Source of the DNA: Alteromonadaceae bacterium
GTDB lineage: Bacteria; Pseudomonadota; Gammaproteobacteria; Enterobacterales; Alteromonadaceae
Length of the DNA: 64,000 nt
NCBI GenBank assembly: GCA_014872785.1
Contig: WKFJ01000015.1
Span: 1-64,000 of the forward strand
Direction of reading: 5' to 3'
The notes below the pieces were generated by a model. It saw nothing but the letters and a program-made list of their open reading frames with translations. It did no database searches and was not told the origin of the DNA. The position numbers were made by a program, and so were the translations under genes. Positions 1 through 8,043 of the stretch are shown here, one piece after another (within the stretch, counting starts at the first letter, position 1; each line of letters opens with the position of its first letter).

Positions 1-66
1 AAAACGCCCCAGACCATCACGACCTAGGGCGGTTAAGATTTCAAAAACTCGATACCCGGTTAATTA

Positions 67-97
67 CAATGCAGCCCCGCTTAAGTGAACTGCATTG
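67..97. repeat. 8-bp inverted repeat downstream of the first gene
   Basis: The arms CAATGCAG (67-74) and CTGCATTG (90-97) form a stem with a 15-nt loop, about 70 bases past the stop of the minus-strand gene at 167. No T run follows on either strand, so it is at best a weak or Rho-assisted 3' end. The rest of bases 1-166 shows nothing I recognise. Confidence 0.3.
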
Positions 98-166
98 CGC
101 TTATCAGCGGCCTTTGACGTTTGAACTATATTGTAGCCTTTGAAGCAGGCGGTTTGCATTTGAGAG

Positions 167-1621
167 TTATAGTTCTACCAGCGCTACCATTGCTTTGCCC
201 GAATGAGAGCGGCCATTTACAATGTATTTGCCGGGAGAGATGGTCGTGATGCCGAAGATACTTTCCATTGTATTGTCGGGATCGTATGAAAGCATCTCGA
301 AGTTATTTGCAAGTTCTTGTCTATCAACCACGTAAAACTGTCCGGTAACATCGCCTGTTTGCTCAGATGCGGTACCAGGATCTTCGTTGCTATCTGTCTT
401 GTTTACAGTAATAGTCACTGAATCAGTGAACACCGTATCGGCCGTACAATTTCTGTCAGTGTATCCGGTGATGGTAAGTGTCAGCTCACCTTCTCCAATT
501 TCTGATTTATTGCGCGTGTTGTAATCCTGTCCAGCGTTGTGGTCACCATAAATAACATAAGGTTCAAAGCGTTCGCGTTTGTTGTTTACATCAAGGGCAC
601 CTGAAGCGCTGATGAGGGTGCAAGCCACTGTCTCAACGCCAGTAAAAAACTCGTATCCGAAGGTAAAATTGGTTGGAATTGAATCGTGAGTAATGATCTG
701 GCCTTGTTGCAAACCGTCTCTTTCGATAGTGACATTTTGACCGCGAGCATAAGATGCTTTTTCCCCAGAATTTCTAGTGATTTGTGAAGCGCTAATTGAG
801 CGTGCTTGTAAGCTGGGAGTATTTTCTGAACCGCTTGTCAGTCTACTCGCATCGTTATTGTTACAAGTACCGCTGTTTGCGCTACAGCTGTCGGTAATTT
901 CCCAAACCATGCCAAATTTGAGTTCATCGCTAATGGATGAACCTTGGTCAAAATTGACACTCTCTTCCAGCTTGGCATAGCCTGCAACCAATCGACCATC
1001 GTCACTTACCGCAGATGCGCGGTATTGCCATTGTCCGCCGTCGCCACTAGTGCTCATTGCGTAATCACCCGCCATGTAAGGTGCTAATTCGCCATTGCCC
1101 TGATCAACGTCATATTTTACTGGAAAGAATTCGCCGTTAATCATTTCAAAGACATGAATCGTTGCCATGTCAGTGCCCCACGTCCAACCATTGGCCACCA
1201 TCAACTTGCTTTGAATGCCATTATGGCTGTAGTTCGACACTATATTACTGTCGTAGTAGCTGTCGAAACGCATTTGAAATTGGCGCCAGGGACTATTCTC
1301 GCTAATGGAATGAATGGGCGTGAAACGGTTGGCGATATTGCAGGCGTTACCGTTGTTGGCAAAGTCGGTCAAATCAACGGTAGTTGTGATTGTACCGTGG
1401 CGCTGGTACTCGATACCGTTGTCAGCGATCAACGTGAACGGGTCATCGGTTGAAGACTTTGCGAATATTTTAGCAATGCCTCGAACAACACCATTTTCTA
1501 CATCAACGTGATTGAATACACCTGAGTAATCAAGCGAACAGGTTTTGACGGTAGTGGCAAAAGCACTGTTCGCTAGAAACAATGTAGTAATACCTAATGC
1601 TACTGTAATCTTTTTATTCAT
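167..1621 (-). CDS. Secreted protein of unknown function, tandem paralogue A
   Basis: 484 aa with a clear signal peptide (about residues 1-22, cleaved after AFA, before TTVKT). No enzyme domain is recognised. The mature part has scattered Cys (KTCSLDYSG, DSCSANSGTC, VACTLI, NCTAD) that could form disulfides, which fits a periplasmic or secreted location. A central SDDGRLVAGYA stretch followed by FGMVWE recalls HAF/DUF3466-type repeat proteins, but weakly. The next gene on the same strand encodes a protein of exactly equal length, roughly two-thirds identical by eye, with the same upstream DNA element. This is therefore a tandem duplication with divergence. The C-terminus (NGRSHSGKAM then ALVEL) is almost unchanged between copies. 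The function is unknown. Confidence 0.85.
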   Translation of the reverse strand: MNKKITVALGITTLFLANSAFATTVKTCSLDYSGVFNHVDVENGVVRGIAKIFAKSSTDDPFTLIADNGIEYQRHGTITTTVDLTDFANNGNACNIANRFTPIHSISENSPWRQFQMRFDSYYDSNIVSNYSHNGIQSKLMVANGWTWGTDMATIHVFEMINGEFFPVKYDVDQGNGELAPYMAGDYAMSTSGDGGQWQYRASAVSDDGRLVAGYAKLEESVNFDQGSSISDELKFGMVWEITDSCSANSGTCNNNDASRLTSGSENTPSLQARSISASQITRNSGEKASYARGQNVTIERDGLQQGQIITHDSIPTNFTFGYEFFTGVETVACTLISASGALDVNNKRERFEPYVIYGDHNAGQDYNTRNKSEIGEGELTLTITGYTDRNCTADTVFTDSVTITVNKTDSNEDPGTASEQTGDVTGQFYVVDRQELANNFEMLSYDPDNTMESIFGITTISPGKYIVNGRSHSGKAMVALVEL

Positions 1622-1724
1622 TGTAGAGTCTCATCACTTTTTCATCGCGCTTAGCACTTTTTAAATGATGAGAAGTCTACAGGGATTGTGCACTAATAAA
1701 ATTCAACTTTGGTCTCATCGACTA

Positions 1725-1768
1725 TAGTATTATCGACTTAAGTTGTAGATAAATGGCTGAATTGGTTA
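1725..1768. repeat. 44-nt repeat upstream of paralogue A (copy 1)
   Basis: These 44 bases recur without mismatch at 3512-3555. Each copy lies about 100 bases upstream of the start codon of a 484-aa paralogue on the minus strand, so it was probably duplicated with the gene and kept as promoter or operator DNA. Read on the minus strand, the heptamer AGTCGAT occurs twice, 8 nt apart, across the edge of the element. Weaker similarity continues on the far side (TCGAAAAG, then TTTAA and CATAAT in both). Nothing else is seen in the 328-base gap 1622-1949. Confidence 0.8.
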
Positions 1769-1949
1769 GTTATTTTTACTTTTTAGGGAGTTTGCTCGAA
1801 AAGTGCGAGATTTAACCATAATCTTTTAATGGTTAAATCTCTTTGTTCTTGGGTGGCCAGGCTAACTCCAGCTTTTGGTCGGTTTATTTTTCTCAACCGT
1901 TAACGGGCGACTCAAAGGATAAGCCTTAGTATGTCGATGATGTTGAGCT

Positions 1950-3404
1950 TTATAGTTCGACCAGTGCGAGCATAGCTTTACCACTATGAGAGCGTCCATT
2001 TATAACGTACCTGCCCGGGGAAATAGTTGTTACGCCAAAAACACTTTCCATTGTATTGTCTGGGTCATAAGTTAACATCCCAAAATCGTTAGAATGTTCC
2101 TCTCTGTCTATGATGTAGAACTTCCCAGTGATCTCACCTACTTGAGTAGTTTCGGTTCCGCCATCATCAATATTGTCAGTCTTGTTTATTGTAACGGTTA
2201 GGCTGTCAGTATATATTGCGTCGGAATCGCAATTCTCATCGTCAAAAGCTGATATTGTTAGCGTAAGGCCGCCTTCATCGATAATTGATTTATGACGAGT
2301 TTCATAATCTGCTCCACCTCTGTAATCGCCAAATATTACGTATGGAGTGTGTCGCTCTTTCTTGGGTGATATTGCTAGTGCTCCTGAAGCCCCAATAAGT
2401 GTGCATTGAACTGATTCAGAGCCGCTAGTAAATTCATAACCAAACGTGAAATTTGAAGGGATGTTGTCGAATAGTAATATTTGTTCTTGCTGGAGATAAT
2501 CTTTTTTAATGGTAACGTTTTCACCGTTTGTGAAAATCGCTTTTGCGCTCATATTCCTGCCTAATTGAGGCGCACTTATTGAGCGCACTTGTAAGCTCGG
2601 CGTGTTTTCTGAACCGCTGGTTAAGCGACTTGCGTCCGAGTTGTTACATTTGCTGCTATCAACGGTACAACTATCTGTCACTTCCCAGATCATGCCAAAT
2701 TTTAGTTCGTTGTCTATTTCATCGCCGTTTTCAAACGTTACACTTTCTTCCAGTTTTGCGTAACCCGCTATTAGTCTGCCATCATCGCTTGCGGCCGACG
2801 CGCGGTATTGCCACTGACCTTTGTCGCCACTCGTACTCATTGGATACCCACCAGCAACGTATGCGGCTAGTTCGCCATTACCTTTGTCGAGGTCTTGTTT
2901 GACTGGGAAAAGCTCGCCATCGATCATTTCAAAAACGTGGATATTCGCCATGTCAGCCCCCCAAGTCCAGCCGTTGGCTATCATGAGGTCTGTTTCTATC
3001 CCGTTGTGATTATATTTCACGACGATATTGCTGTCGTAGTAGCTATCGAACCGCATTTGAAATTGTCGCCATGGGCTGCTGTCACTTACTGAATGTATCG
3101 GAGTAAACCGATTGTCAAAGTTGCAACTTTCGCCATCAGACACAAATGCCGTTATATCGACAGTGCTGGTAATGGTGCCGAATCTTTCGTATTCGCTGTC
3201 GTTTTTTGCCACTAAGGTAAAAGGAATACCGTCGGCCTCTTTAGCAAAAATTTTCGCTATGCCTATTACTTTTTCTTCGTTTACTCGTACAGCGTTAAAG
3301 ACTCCCGAGTAGTCAAGCGAACAGGTCTTTACTGTAGTTGCTTTTAGATCACCGCCAATTAATGAGCTTACAACTCCTATCAGTATGATTATGCTTTTGT
3401 TCAT
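1950..3404 (-). CDS. Secreted protein of unknown function, tandem paralogue B
   Basis: 484 aa, the same length as the gene at 167-1621 and collinear with it along its whole length. The signal peptide (residues 1-22, up to LKA before TTVKT) is unlike that of copy A, while blocks such as SPWRQFQMRFDSYYDSNIV and NGWTWG are almost unchanged. Selection therefore seems to act on the mature protein. Cys positions are conserved between copies. No catalytic motif, lipobox or membrane helix beyond the signal peptide is visible. Both genes point the same way, with 328 bases between them and separate copies of the upstream element, so they are probably transcribed separately. The function is unknown. Confidence 0.85.
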   Translation of the reverse strand: MNKSIIILIGVVSSLIGGDLKATTVKTCSLDYSGVFNAVRVNEEKVIGIAKIFAKEADGIPFTLVAKNDSEYERFGTITSTVDITAFVSDGESCNFDNRFTPIHSVSDSSPWRQFQMRFDSYYDSNIVVKYNHNGIETDLMIANGWTWGADMANIHVFEMIDGELFPVKQDLDKGNGELAAYVAGGYPMSTSGDKGQWQYRASAASDDGRLIAGYAKLEESVTFENGDEIDNELKFGMIWEVTDSCTVDSSKCNNSDASRLTSGSENTPSLQVRSISAPQLGRNMSAKAIFTNGENVTIKKDYLQQEQILLFDNIPSNFTFGYEFTSGSESVQCTLIGASGALAISPKKERHTPYVIFGDYRGGADYETRHKSIIDEGGLTLTISAFDDENCDSDAIYTDSLTVTINKTDNIDDGGTETTQVGEITGKFYIIDREEHSNDFGMLTYDPDNTMESVFGVTTISPGRYVINGRSHSGKAMLALVEL

Positions 3405-3511
3405 ATTAAGTATCTCTTAACTAACTGTATTGATAAAAATTTCAATTAGTAAAAGAACCCCAAAACCACCCTAAACTATAGAAAAAAAGTCCTGTTACAA
3501 AAATCCGACTT

Positions 3512-3555
3512 TAGTATTATCGACTTAAGTTGTAGATAAATGGCTGAATTGGTTA
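3512..3555. repeat. 44-nt repeat upstream of paralogue B (copy 2)
   Basis: Exact match to 1725-1768, located about 110 bases upstream of the start of the second 484-aa paralogue. Read on the minus strand, AGTCGAT is followed 8 nt later by the near-copy AGTCGGAT, which parallels the heptamer pair of copy 1. Conservation of 44 bases of non-coding DNA while the genes drifted to about two-thirds identity suggests function or recent conversion. The remainder of the 3405-3713 gap is AT-rich with no gene. Confidence 0.8.
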
Positions 3556-3713
3556 TTTATTTTCTTTTTTGGGGATCGAAAAGCACTTAATTTAATCATA
3601 ATGTTTTTTCTGTTCAGTGAATTTTTCTTATAAATAGATCTGATTTTGACTATATAAATCGCGGACAATGAACCATTCATTAGGTGGATTTCTACGTTGT
3701 TTGCCTAATGGTT

Positions 3714-4151
3714 TTAATGCATCGAGAAGAAGCGATTATATAAATCTACCGACATATATCCGCTTTTCTTGTGTAACGCCAACTGCTGTTGATTCATTTC
3801 ATTTGGAAAAACGGTTGAAGGGTCTAACGATGTGTCGGAAGTGAAGAATACTTTTACATGAAGCTTATCCTCGTTGTTATCGTTTCTAATAAAGGTGAAA
3901 TGGCTTTCATTGAGTGTTGAACCTATGGAGGCTGCGGCTGCAATGATAGCAAACGGGCCTCCTTGAGGATCGGGATCAATTACCGTGACTTCCAGAATCG
4001 AATAGTTACTGCCTCGCTCTACCTCTTTTACGGTAGCCTCAAATCCCTTTTCTGCGTGTTCTCTATAATAAAGTTGTTCTGCATTTAAGCTGTTGTAAAA
4101 AAGGCTCAAAAACACTGTGAAAAACAGACATATAAAATTGCGCTTCTTCAT
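3714..4151 (-). CDS. Small secreted protein, unknown function
   Basis: 145 aa. Residues 1-24 are a signal peptide (basic MKKRN, then a Phe/Leu-rich core, cleavage near LNA before EQL). The mature 120 residues are polar with no Cys, so no lipobox and no disulfides. The product is likely periplasmic. I recognise no domain. It ends with RFFSMH. The start lies 18 bases downstream of the stop of the hydrolase gene at 4170, on the same strand, so the two may be co-transcribed, but nothing else links them. Confidence 0.7.
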   Translation of the reverse strand: MKKRNFICLFFTVFLSLFYNSLNAEQLYYREHAEKGFEATVKEVERGSNYSILEVTVIDPDPQGGPFAIIAAAASIGSTLNESHFTFIRNDNNEDKLHVKVFFTSDTSLDPSTVFPNEMNQQQLALHKKSGYMSVDLYNRFFSMH

Positions 4152-4169
4152 TGCCCCACTATTAGTTGC

Positions 4170-4922
4170 TTACCCTTGCACCGTTGCTTGTTGTAAAACA
4201 ACGACTTCTCCTTTCCAATGGCACAGTTCATATTGGGCAATCACCAAAGCATTTTGAGTTTCGTTGGTACTTGCCAGTAAACCTTGTTGACTCCAAATTG
4301 AGCTTTTCCCTGCTGCTGACCATCCACCTGTGGGATGGTTATGATTCGCTATAGCTACCAACATACCTGTATCTTGTGCTGTTTTGGCAAGTACTGCCGC
4401 GTCGGCGGTATATCCTGATTCCGAGATAAGTACACCAGCCATATAAATGTCGCATCCAGCTCGACGGCAAGCGAGCGCATGTTGAGGACTATTGGCGTCA
4501 GCGCAAATGGCGTTCGCTATTTTTTGTTTGCCGAGCGAGACAAAGTGGTGACTGTCCCCTTTTGAGAAATACCGTTCTTCACCAGGGTGCAGGTTCATTT
4601 TGGCATAGTGCTCAATGGTGCCACTGTTTTTGATAATGAACATGCCAATTTGAGGTAAACCATCGGTTTTAAAAGGTGCGCCAACGCCAATACTGATGTT
4701 GAGAGTTTTAGCGGCTTCAACCAATGGTTGTAAGCGGTCATCATGAGAAGTGAAAGCCAGATCAGCCGCAAGTTCCGGTTCGTAGCCTGTTAGCGACAAT
4801 TCAGGGAATACCAGGTAATGCACCTCACGCTCAGAGGCTATGCGCATCGCTTGTAAATGGCGTGTAATATTGGCTTCAACATCGCCTTTAGTTGATGCGA
4901 TTTGGGCGACAGCTACTTTCAA
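4170..4922 (-). CDS. Carbon-nitrogen hydrolase (nitrilase superfamily)
   Basis: 250 aa, a typical single-domain length. The Glu-Lys-Cys triad is visible as E41 (FPELSLTGYEP), K108 (AKMNLHPGEERYF) and C140 (ICADANSP). Such enzymes hydrolyse amides or nitriles by a thioester mechanism in the cytoplasm. The substrate cannot be told from sequence, although AguB/omega-amidase-like relatives are plausible. The start is TTG: the conserved first strand KVAVAQI begins directly after it and there is no ATG upstream, so the family fit decides the start. The gene at 3714 follows closely downstream. Confidence 0.85.
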   Translation of the reverse strand: MKVAVAQIASTKGDVEANITRHLQAMRIASEREVHYLVFPELSLTGYEPELAADLAFTSHDDRLQPLVEAAKTLNISIGVGAPFKTDGLPQIGMFIIKNSGTIEHYAKMNLHPGEERYFSKGDSHHFVSLGKQKIANAICADANSPQHALACRRAGCDIYMAGVLISESGYTADAAVLAKTAQDTGMLVAIANHNHPTGGWSAAGKSSIWSQQGLLASTNETQNALVIAQYELCHWKGEVVVLQQATVQG

Positions 4923-4967
4923 CGTATTACCAAAATTGAGTGGTTGAGATGGCTACGACAGTCGGAA

Positions 4968-5417
4968 TTAGTCAACCAGAATACTGGCTAACTTGCTTTC
5001 ATCTATATATTTGGAATAACCCATAATGGTGCTATTAACATCGCCATTTGACATCAGCTCTTGCATTGCAACTTGACCTACCAGTTCAAACCCTTTTTCG
5101 ATTGCTTGAGGATTTGCCTTATGTGCTACTTTCAGTTCGGCTGGGCAATTTTCTGTTAATAATCGAGTCACTAACGCTGCTACATTTTGGTCTGACGCTT
5201 CAGTATCTTGACTCGATATTTTTGAGAACGCTTTGATTTCAGGGTGGCTCGCCATCGCGAAAAAGAGCCATTTGGCCAGAGCCTTTCTTTCTTTTCCATT
5301 TAAATTGTCGACAAGACAAGTGGCAAAGTTATCAACTGGGCTGGCAGCAAGCGCATTGCTGCTTAATAACAAACTAAGTGCAATAAATAATGTTCTGGAT
5401 CTCGTGAAAAATTGCAT
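4968..5417 (-). CDS. Small secreted protein, unknown function
   Basis: 149 aa with a signal peptide (residues 1-24, cleavage after LALAA-type sequence near SNALA before ASP). The mature part is helical in appearance with two Cys (ATCLVDN and ENCPAEL) that could pair. The pattern of a Cys early in the chain and a KWLFFAMASHPEIK block suggests a small helical periplasmic protein. I do not recognise the family. The ribosome binding site AAGGAG sits 6-8 bases before the ATG, so the start is firm. It lies upstream of and on the same strand as the nitrilase-type gene, 45 bases apart. Confidence 0.75.
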   Translation of the reverse strand: MQFFTRSRTLFIALSLLLSSNALAASPVDNFATCLVDNLNGKERKALAKWLFFAMASHPEIKAFSKISSQDTEASDQNVAALVTRLLTENCPAELKVAHKANPQAIEKGFELVGQVAMQELMSNGDVNSTIMGYSKYIDESKLASILVD

Positions 5418-5553
5418 CTACTACTCCTTTAATACAATGAAATTTATTGTAAGTTCATGCCCTTACCACTGATAAATTGCCGGTCACTGTTATCGAGCAA
5501 AATGCATTCCTGGCAAATTTGATGGTGACGAAAATTAACCTAATTATTGTCCT

Positions 5554-6468
5554 TTATCCACTTATTAATGGGTTCTGATAGGCCGGCACAATATCGCCGT
5601 CCCAACGTTCCGCCAAATAATCAATTAAAGCTCGGACAAGTGGAGTTTGGTAACTCCTTGATAAATATACAGCCCACAGCTGTGTAGTCGCAATTTGGTA
5701 GTCGGTAAGTAAAGGCAATAAAAGCCCCTTTTCCATATGAGTGCGTGCGATGTCATAGGGTAATAGTGATATCCCGTTCCCTTTTAACGTCGCGGCAAGA
5801 ATAGTCGTGACGTCATTGCAAATTAGCGAGCCGGAGACTTTTGCATGGTGCTCTTGCCCTTCTTTTACGAAACGCCAGTGATCATGTGCTAGGTGCACAA
5901 GGCATTTGTGCTTGGCTAAGTCAGCAGGTGACTTGGGTTGTGAATACTGTTCGATGTAGTGTTTTGACGCGCAAACACATGAACCTATATTCATAAGCGG
6001 CCGTGCAATCAGGTTTTCATCGGGTGTATTGGTATAGCGCAATGCAACATCTATTCGCTGCTCGACCAAATCCGAAAAGCTATCGTTCGCATGAATATCA
6101 ATAGTGACTTTATCGTGTTGTGCCAAAAAAACACTCACTGCTTCAATGAGCATCGTTTGTGCGAAACCGATTGGGCTGGAGATTCGAATCGCTCCTGACA
6201 GTTCGGTTTTGTCTATATAACTTTGTGCAAGCAAGGCACTGGTTTCATTGAGAATTCGCTCAAAACGCACCAGAGCACGTTCACCTTCTTGGGTTAAACT
6301 AACTCGCCGAGTGGTTCGGTGTAATAAACGTTGTTCCAGCCATTGCTCTAGTTCTTGCACATGTCGTGAAACCTGTAACCGACTGAGGTCGAGTTTCTCT
6401 GCGGCTTTGGTAAAGCTCGCAAGGTGGGCAACCTCCACAAAGCTTTTGATTGCGGTTATTCGATCCAT
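5554..6468 (-). CDS. LysR-family transcriptional regulator
   Basis: 304 aa, the normal LysR length. The N-terminal winged HTH spans about residues 1-60 (AHLASFTKAAEKLDLSRLQVSRHVQELE), followed by a substrate-binding-like effector domain from about residue 90. It is divergent from the NAD(P)-binding protein gene at 6604, with 135 bases between the starts. This is the standard arrangement in which the LysR protein controls the neighbour and itself. The effector is unknown. It belongs to the CrgA/DmlR-like group by general look (short linker, IRISSPIGFAQ), a weak inference. Confidence 0.9.
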   Translation of the reverse strand: MDRITAIKSFVEVAHLASFTKAAEKLDLSRLQVSRHVQELEQWLEQRLLHRTTRRVSLTQEGERALVRFERILNETSALLAQSYIDKTELSGAIRISSPIGFAQTMLIEAVSVFLAQHDKVTIDIHANDSFSDLVEQRIDVALRYTNTPDENLIARPLMNIGSCVCASKHYIEQYSQPKSPADLAKHKCLVHLAHDHWRFVKEGQEHHAKVSGSLICNDVTTILAATLKGNGISLLPYDIARTHMEKGLLLPLLTDYQIATTQLWAVYLSRSYQTPLVRALIDYLAERWDGDIVPAYQNPLISG

Positions 6469-6509
6469 AACGCTATATACTTAATTTGCCTACTCAATTG
6501 TTTCATATA

Positions 6510-6529
6510 TTGATTCAATTTGTATCAAA
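6510..6529. promoter_or_regulatory. Candidate LysR operator: two adjacent small dyads
   Basis: TTGATTCAA (6510-6518) is immediately followed by TTTGTATCAAA (6519-6529). Both are symmetric and lie mid-way in the divergent intergenic region between the LysR gene and its neighbour. LysR proteins bind AT-rich dyads in such positions. This is inference from position and symmetry only. Confidence 0.4.
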
Positions 6530-6603
6530 TATGGCTAATTATTTCATATTAGTTTTCTTTTAATCTATGCACAACTTAGCAAAACGATTACAGAGGTAAG
6601 ATT

Positions 6604-7248
6604 ATGAAATTGATGGTATTGGGTGCATCAGGTTGGATAGGTAGCACTATTGTGGCAGAAGCGATTGCAAGAGGAGATGAAGTAACTGCATTAGTGCGCG
6701 ACCAGGACAATTATCAAGTCGACGGAGTCACTGCTAAAACATTTGATTTGAATGATAACGGTGTCAACATTTCTTCTTTAGTTTCTGATGAAACGGTATG
6801 TGTTGCGGCTATAGGTGGTCGCGCCTTGGGTAACCATGAAATCGTCGCTCAAACGGCGACACGCTTATTGTCCGAGTTGTCGAACTCCTCGATTCAACGA
6901 TTATTATGGGTAGGTGGCGCGGGTTCATTAGAGGTAACTAATGGTATGAAGCTGATTGAAAGCCCAGACTTTCCTGCTGAGTATAAAGATGAGGCAATTG
7001 CGCAAGGACAGGCGCTAGAGGTATTTCGTTCAACGAAAAACAGTAGCAATCTTGATTGGACATTTATCAGCCCTGCAGCCGAGATTTTCCCAGGCGATAA
7101 ATCGGGTAAATATCGAATAGGCTATGAACAGTTGATAATGGATGAACAGGGTAATAGTCGAATTTCGGTAGAGGATTATGCAGTGGCATTTGTCGATGAG
7201 ATTGAAAATGCCAACAATATCAACAAACGCATTGGTGTTGCTTACTAA
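6604..7248 (+). CDS. NAD(P)-binding Rossmann-fold oxidoreductase (atypical SDR)
   Basis: 214 aa. The N-terminal dinucleotide-binding motif GASGWIGS (residues 7-14) follows the first strand KLMVLG, and the next acidic or basic turn (ALVRDQDN) matches the atypical SDR/NmrA-like class often annotated NAD(P)H-binding protein. The C-terminal half has the TFISPAAEIFPG block common in this group. It is likely a cytoplasmic reductase or redox-sensing protein with an unknown substrate. RBS AGAGG lies 7 bases before the ATG. The gene is divergent from LysR and is its probable target. Confidence 0.8.
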   Translation: MKLMVLGASGWIGSTIVAEAIARGDEVTALVRDQDNYQVDGVTAKTFDLNDNGVNISSLVSDETVCVAAIGGRALGNHEIVAQTATRLLSELSNSSIQRLLWVGGAGSLEVTNGMKLIESPDFPAEYKDEAIAQGQALEVFRSTKNSSNLDWTFISPAAEIFPGDKSGKYRIGYEQLIMDEQGNSRISVEDYAVAFVDEIENANNINKRIGVAY

Positions 7249-7287
7249 TTGAATAGGGGCCCCTGCCCCTTTCACACCATCTGGAAC

Positions 7288-8043
7288 CTATTTCAGATAC
7301 ACATCGAATCGATGTTTCTTACTTTTAATTTGCATGCTGGGCTTTTTATCTGCCATAAATGGCGCGTAATCAGGGCGCTTTACCACCACTCTGTGTTTAG
7401 CTAGTGCCAGGGCTGGCTCAAGTAAGCTATCAGCATCTTCGTCGGAACCTAATAATTGTTTAAACAAGCGCATTTCCTTTTTCACCAGTGCAGATTTCTT
7501 TTTATGTGGGAACATAGGGTCGAGGTAAACCGCGTCGAATTCCGCGTCGCTTGCCACTGACATTAACTCTGTCGACTGGCCTGCGTGCAATGACATGTGA
7601 TCACTAATCCATGACAATTCTGGTGCACTGGCTGCCCGTGCTAGACCATTTTCAAGTAACGCGGCTACCACTGGGGAGCGCTCAAATAGCGTTACTTTTG
7701 CGCCTAAACAAGCCAAAACAAAGGCATCTCGTCCCAAACCTGCTGTGCCGTCTAATACATGAGATTGTGTATCCCCTTTTAGGCCGACGGCTTTGGCGAT
7801 AGCCTCTTTTTTAATGGATACCTGCTGTTGTCGATAACGCAGCGCGTCGGAATCAAAATCTACGGATACCATGCCCATTTTAGGCTCGTTGATATCTTTT
7901 AGGGATAATCTACCTTGGTGCAGGTCTAGTACAAGCCCTGATTGTGCAGAGGCATTGAGATTAAAACCCCATTTTTCGCTTAGGCTTATTGCCAGCGCTG
8001 CGTCTTCTTCACAGGTGAATTGAAGTGTAAAAGGATTAGGCAT
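7288..8043 (-). CDS. rsmJ: 16S rRNA (guanine1516-N2)-methyltransferase RsmJ
   Basis: 251 aa from the ATG at 8043. The SAM-binding motif VLDGTAGLGRDAF and the DPMFPHKKKSALVKKEMR block are characteristic of RsmJ (YhiQ), which methylates G1516 of 16S rRNA in the small subunit. The open frame extends 8 codons upstream, but the ATG at 8043 is preferred: it overlaps the recG stop by 8 bases (ATGCCTAA) and gives the usual N-terminus MPNPF. Translational coupling to recG is likely. The gene ends just short of the convergent SDR-like gene. Confidence 0.92.
   Translation of the reverse strand: MPNPFTLQFTCEEDAALAISLSEKWGFNLNASAQSGLVLDLHQGRLSLKDINEPKMGMVSVDFDSDALRYRQQQVSIKKEAIAKAVGLKGDTQSHVLDGTAGLGRDAFVLACLGAKVTLFERSPVVAALLENGLARAASAPELSWISDHMSLHAGQSTELMSVASDAEFDAVYLDPMFPHKKKSALVKKEMRLFKQLLGSDEDADSLLEPALALAKHRVVVKRPDYAPFMADKKPSMQIKSKKHRFDVYLK

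Noticed and set aside
7255-7272. Possible terminator GGGGC/GCCCC between convergent genes
   Set aside because: The stem is 5-6 bp with a very short loop and the T run is only three bases.
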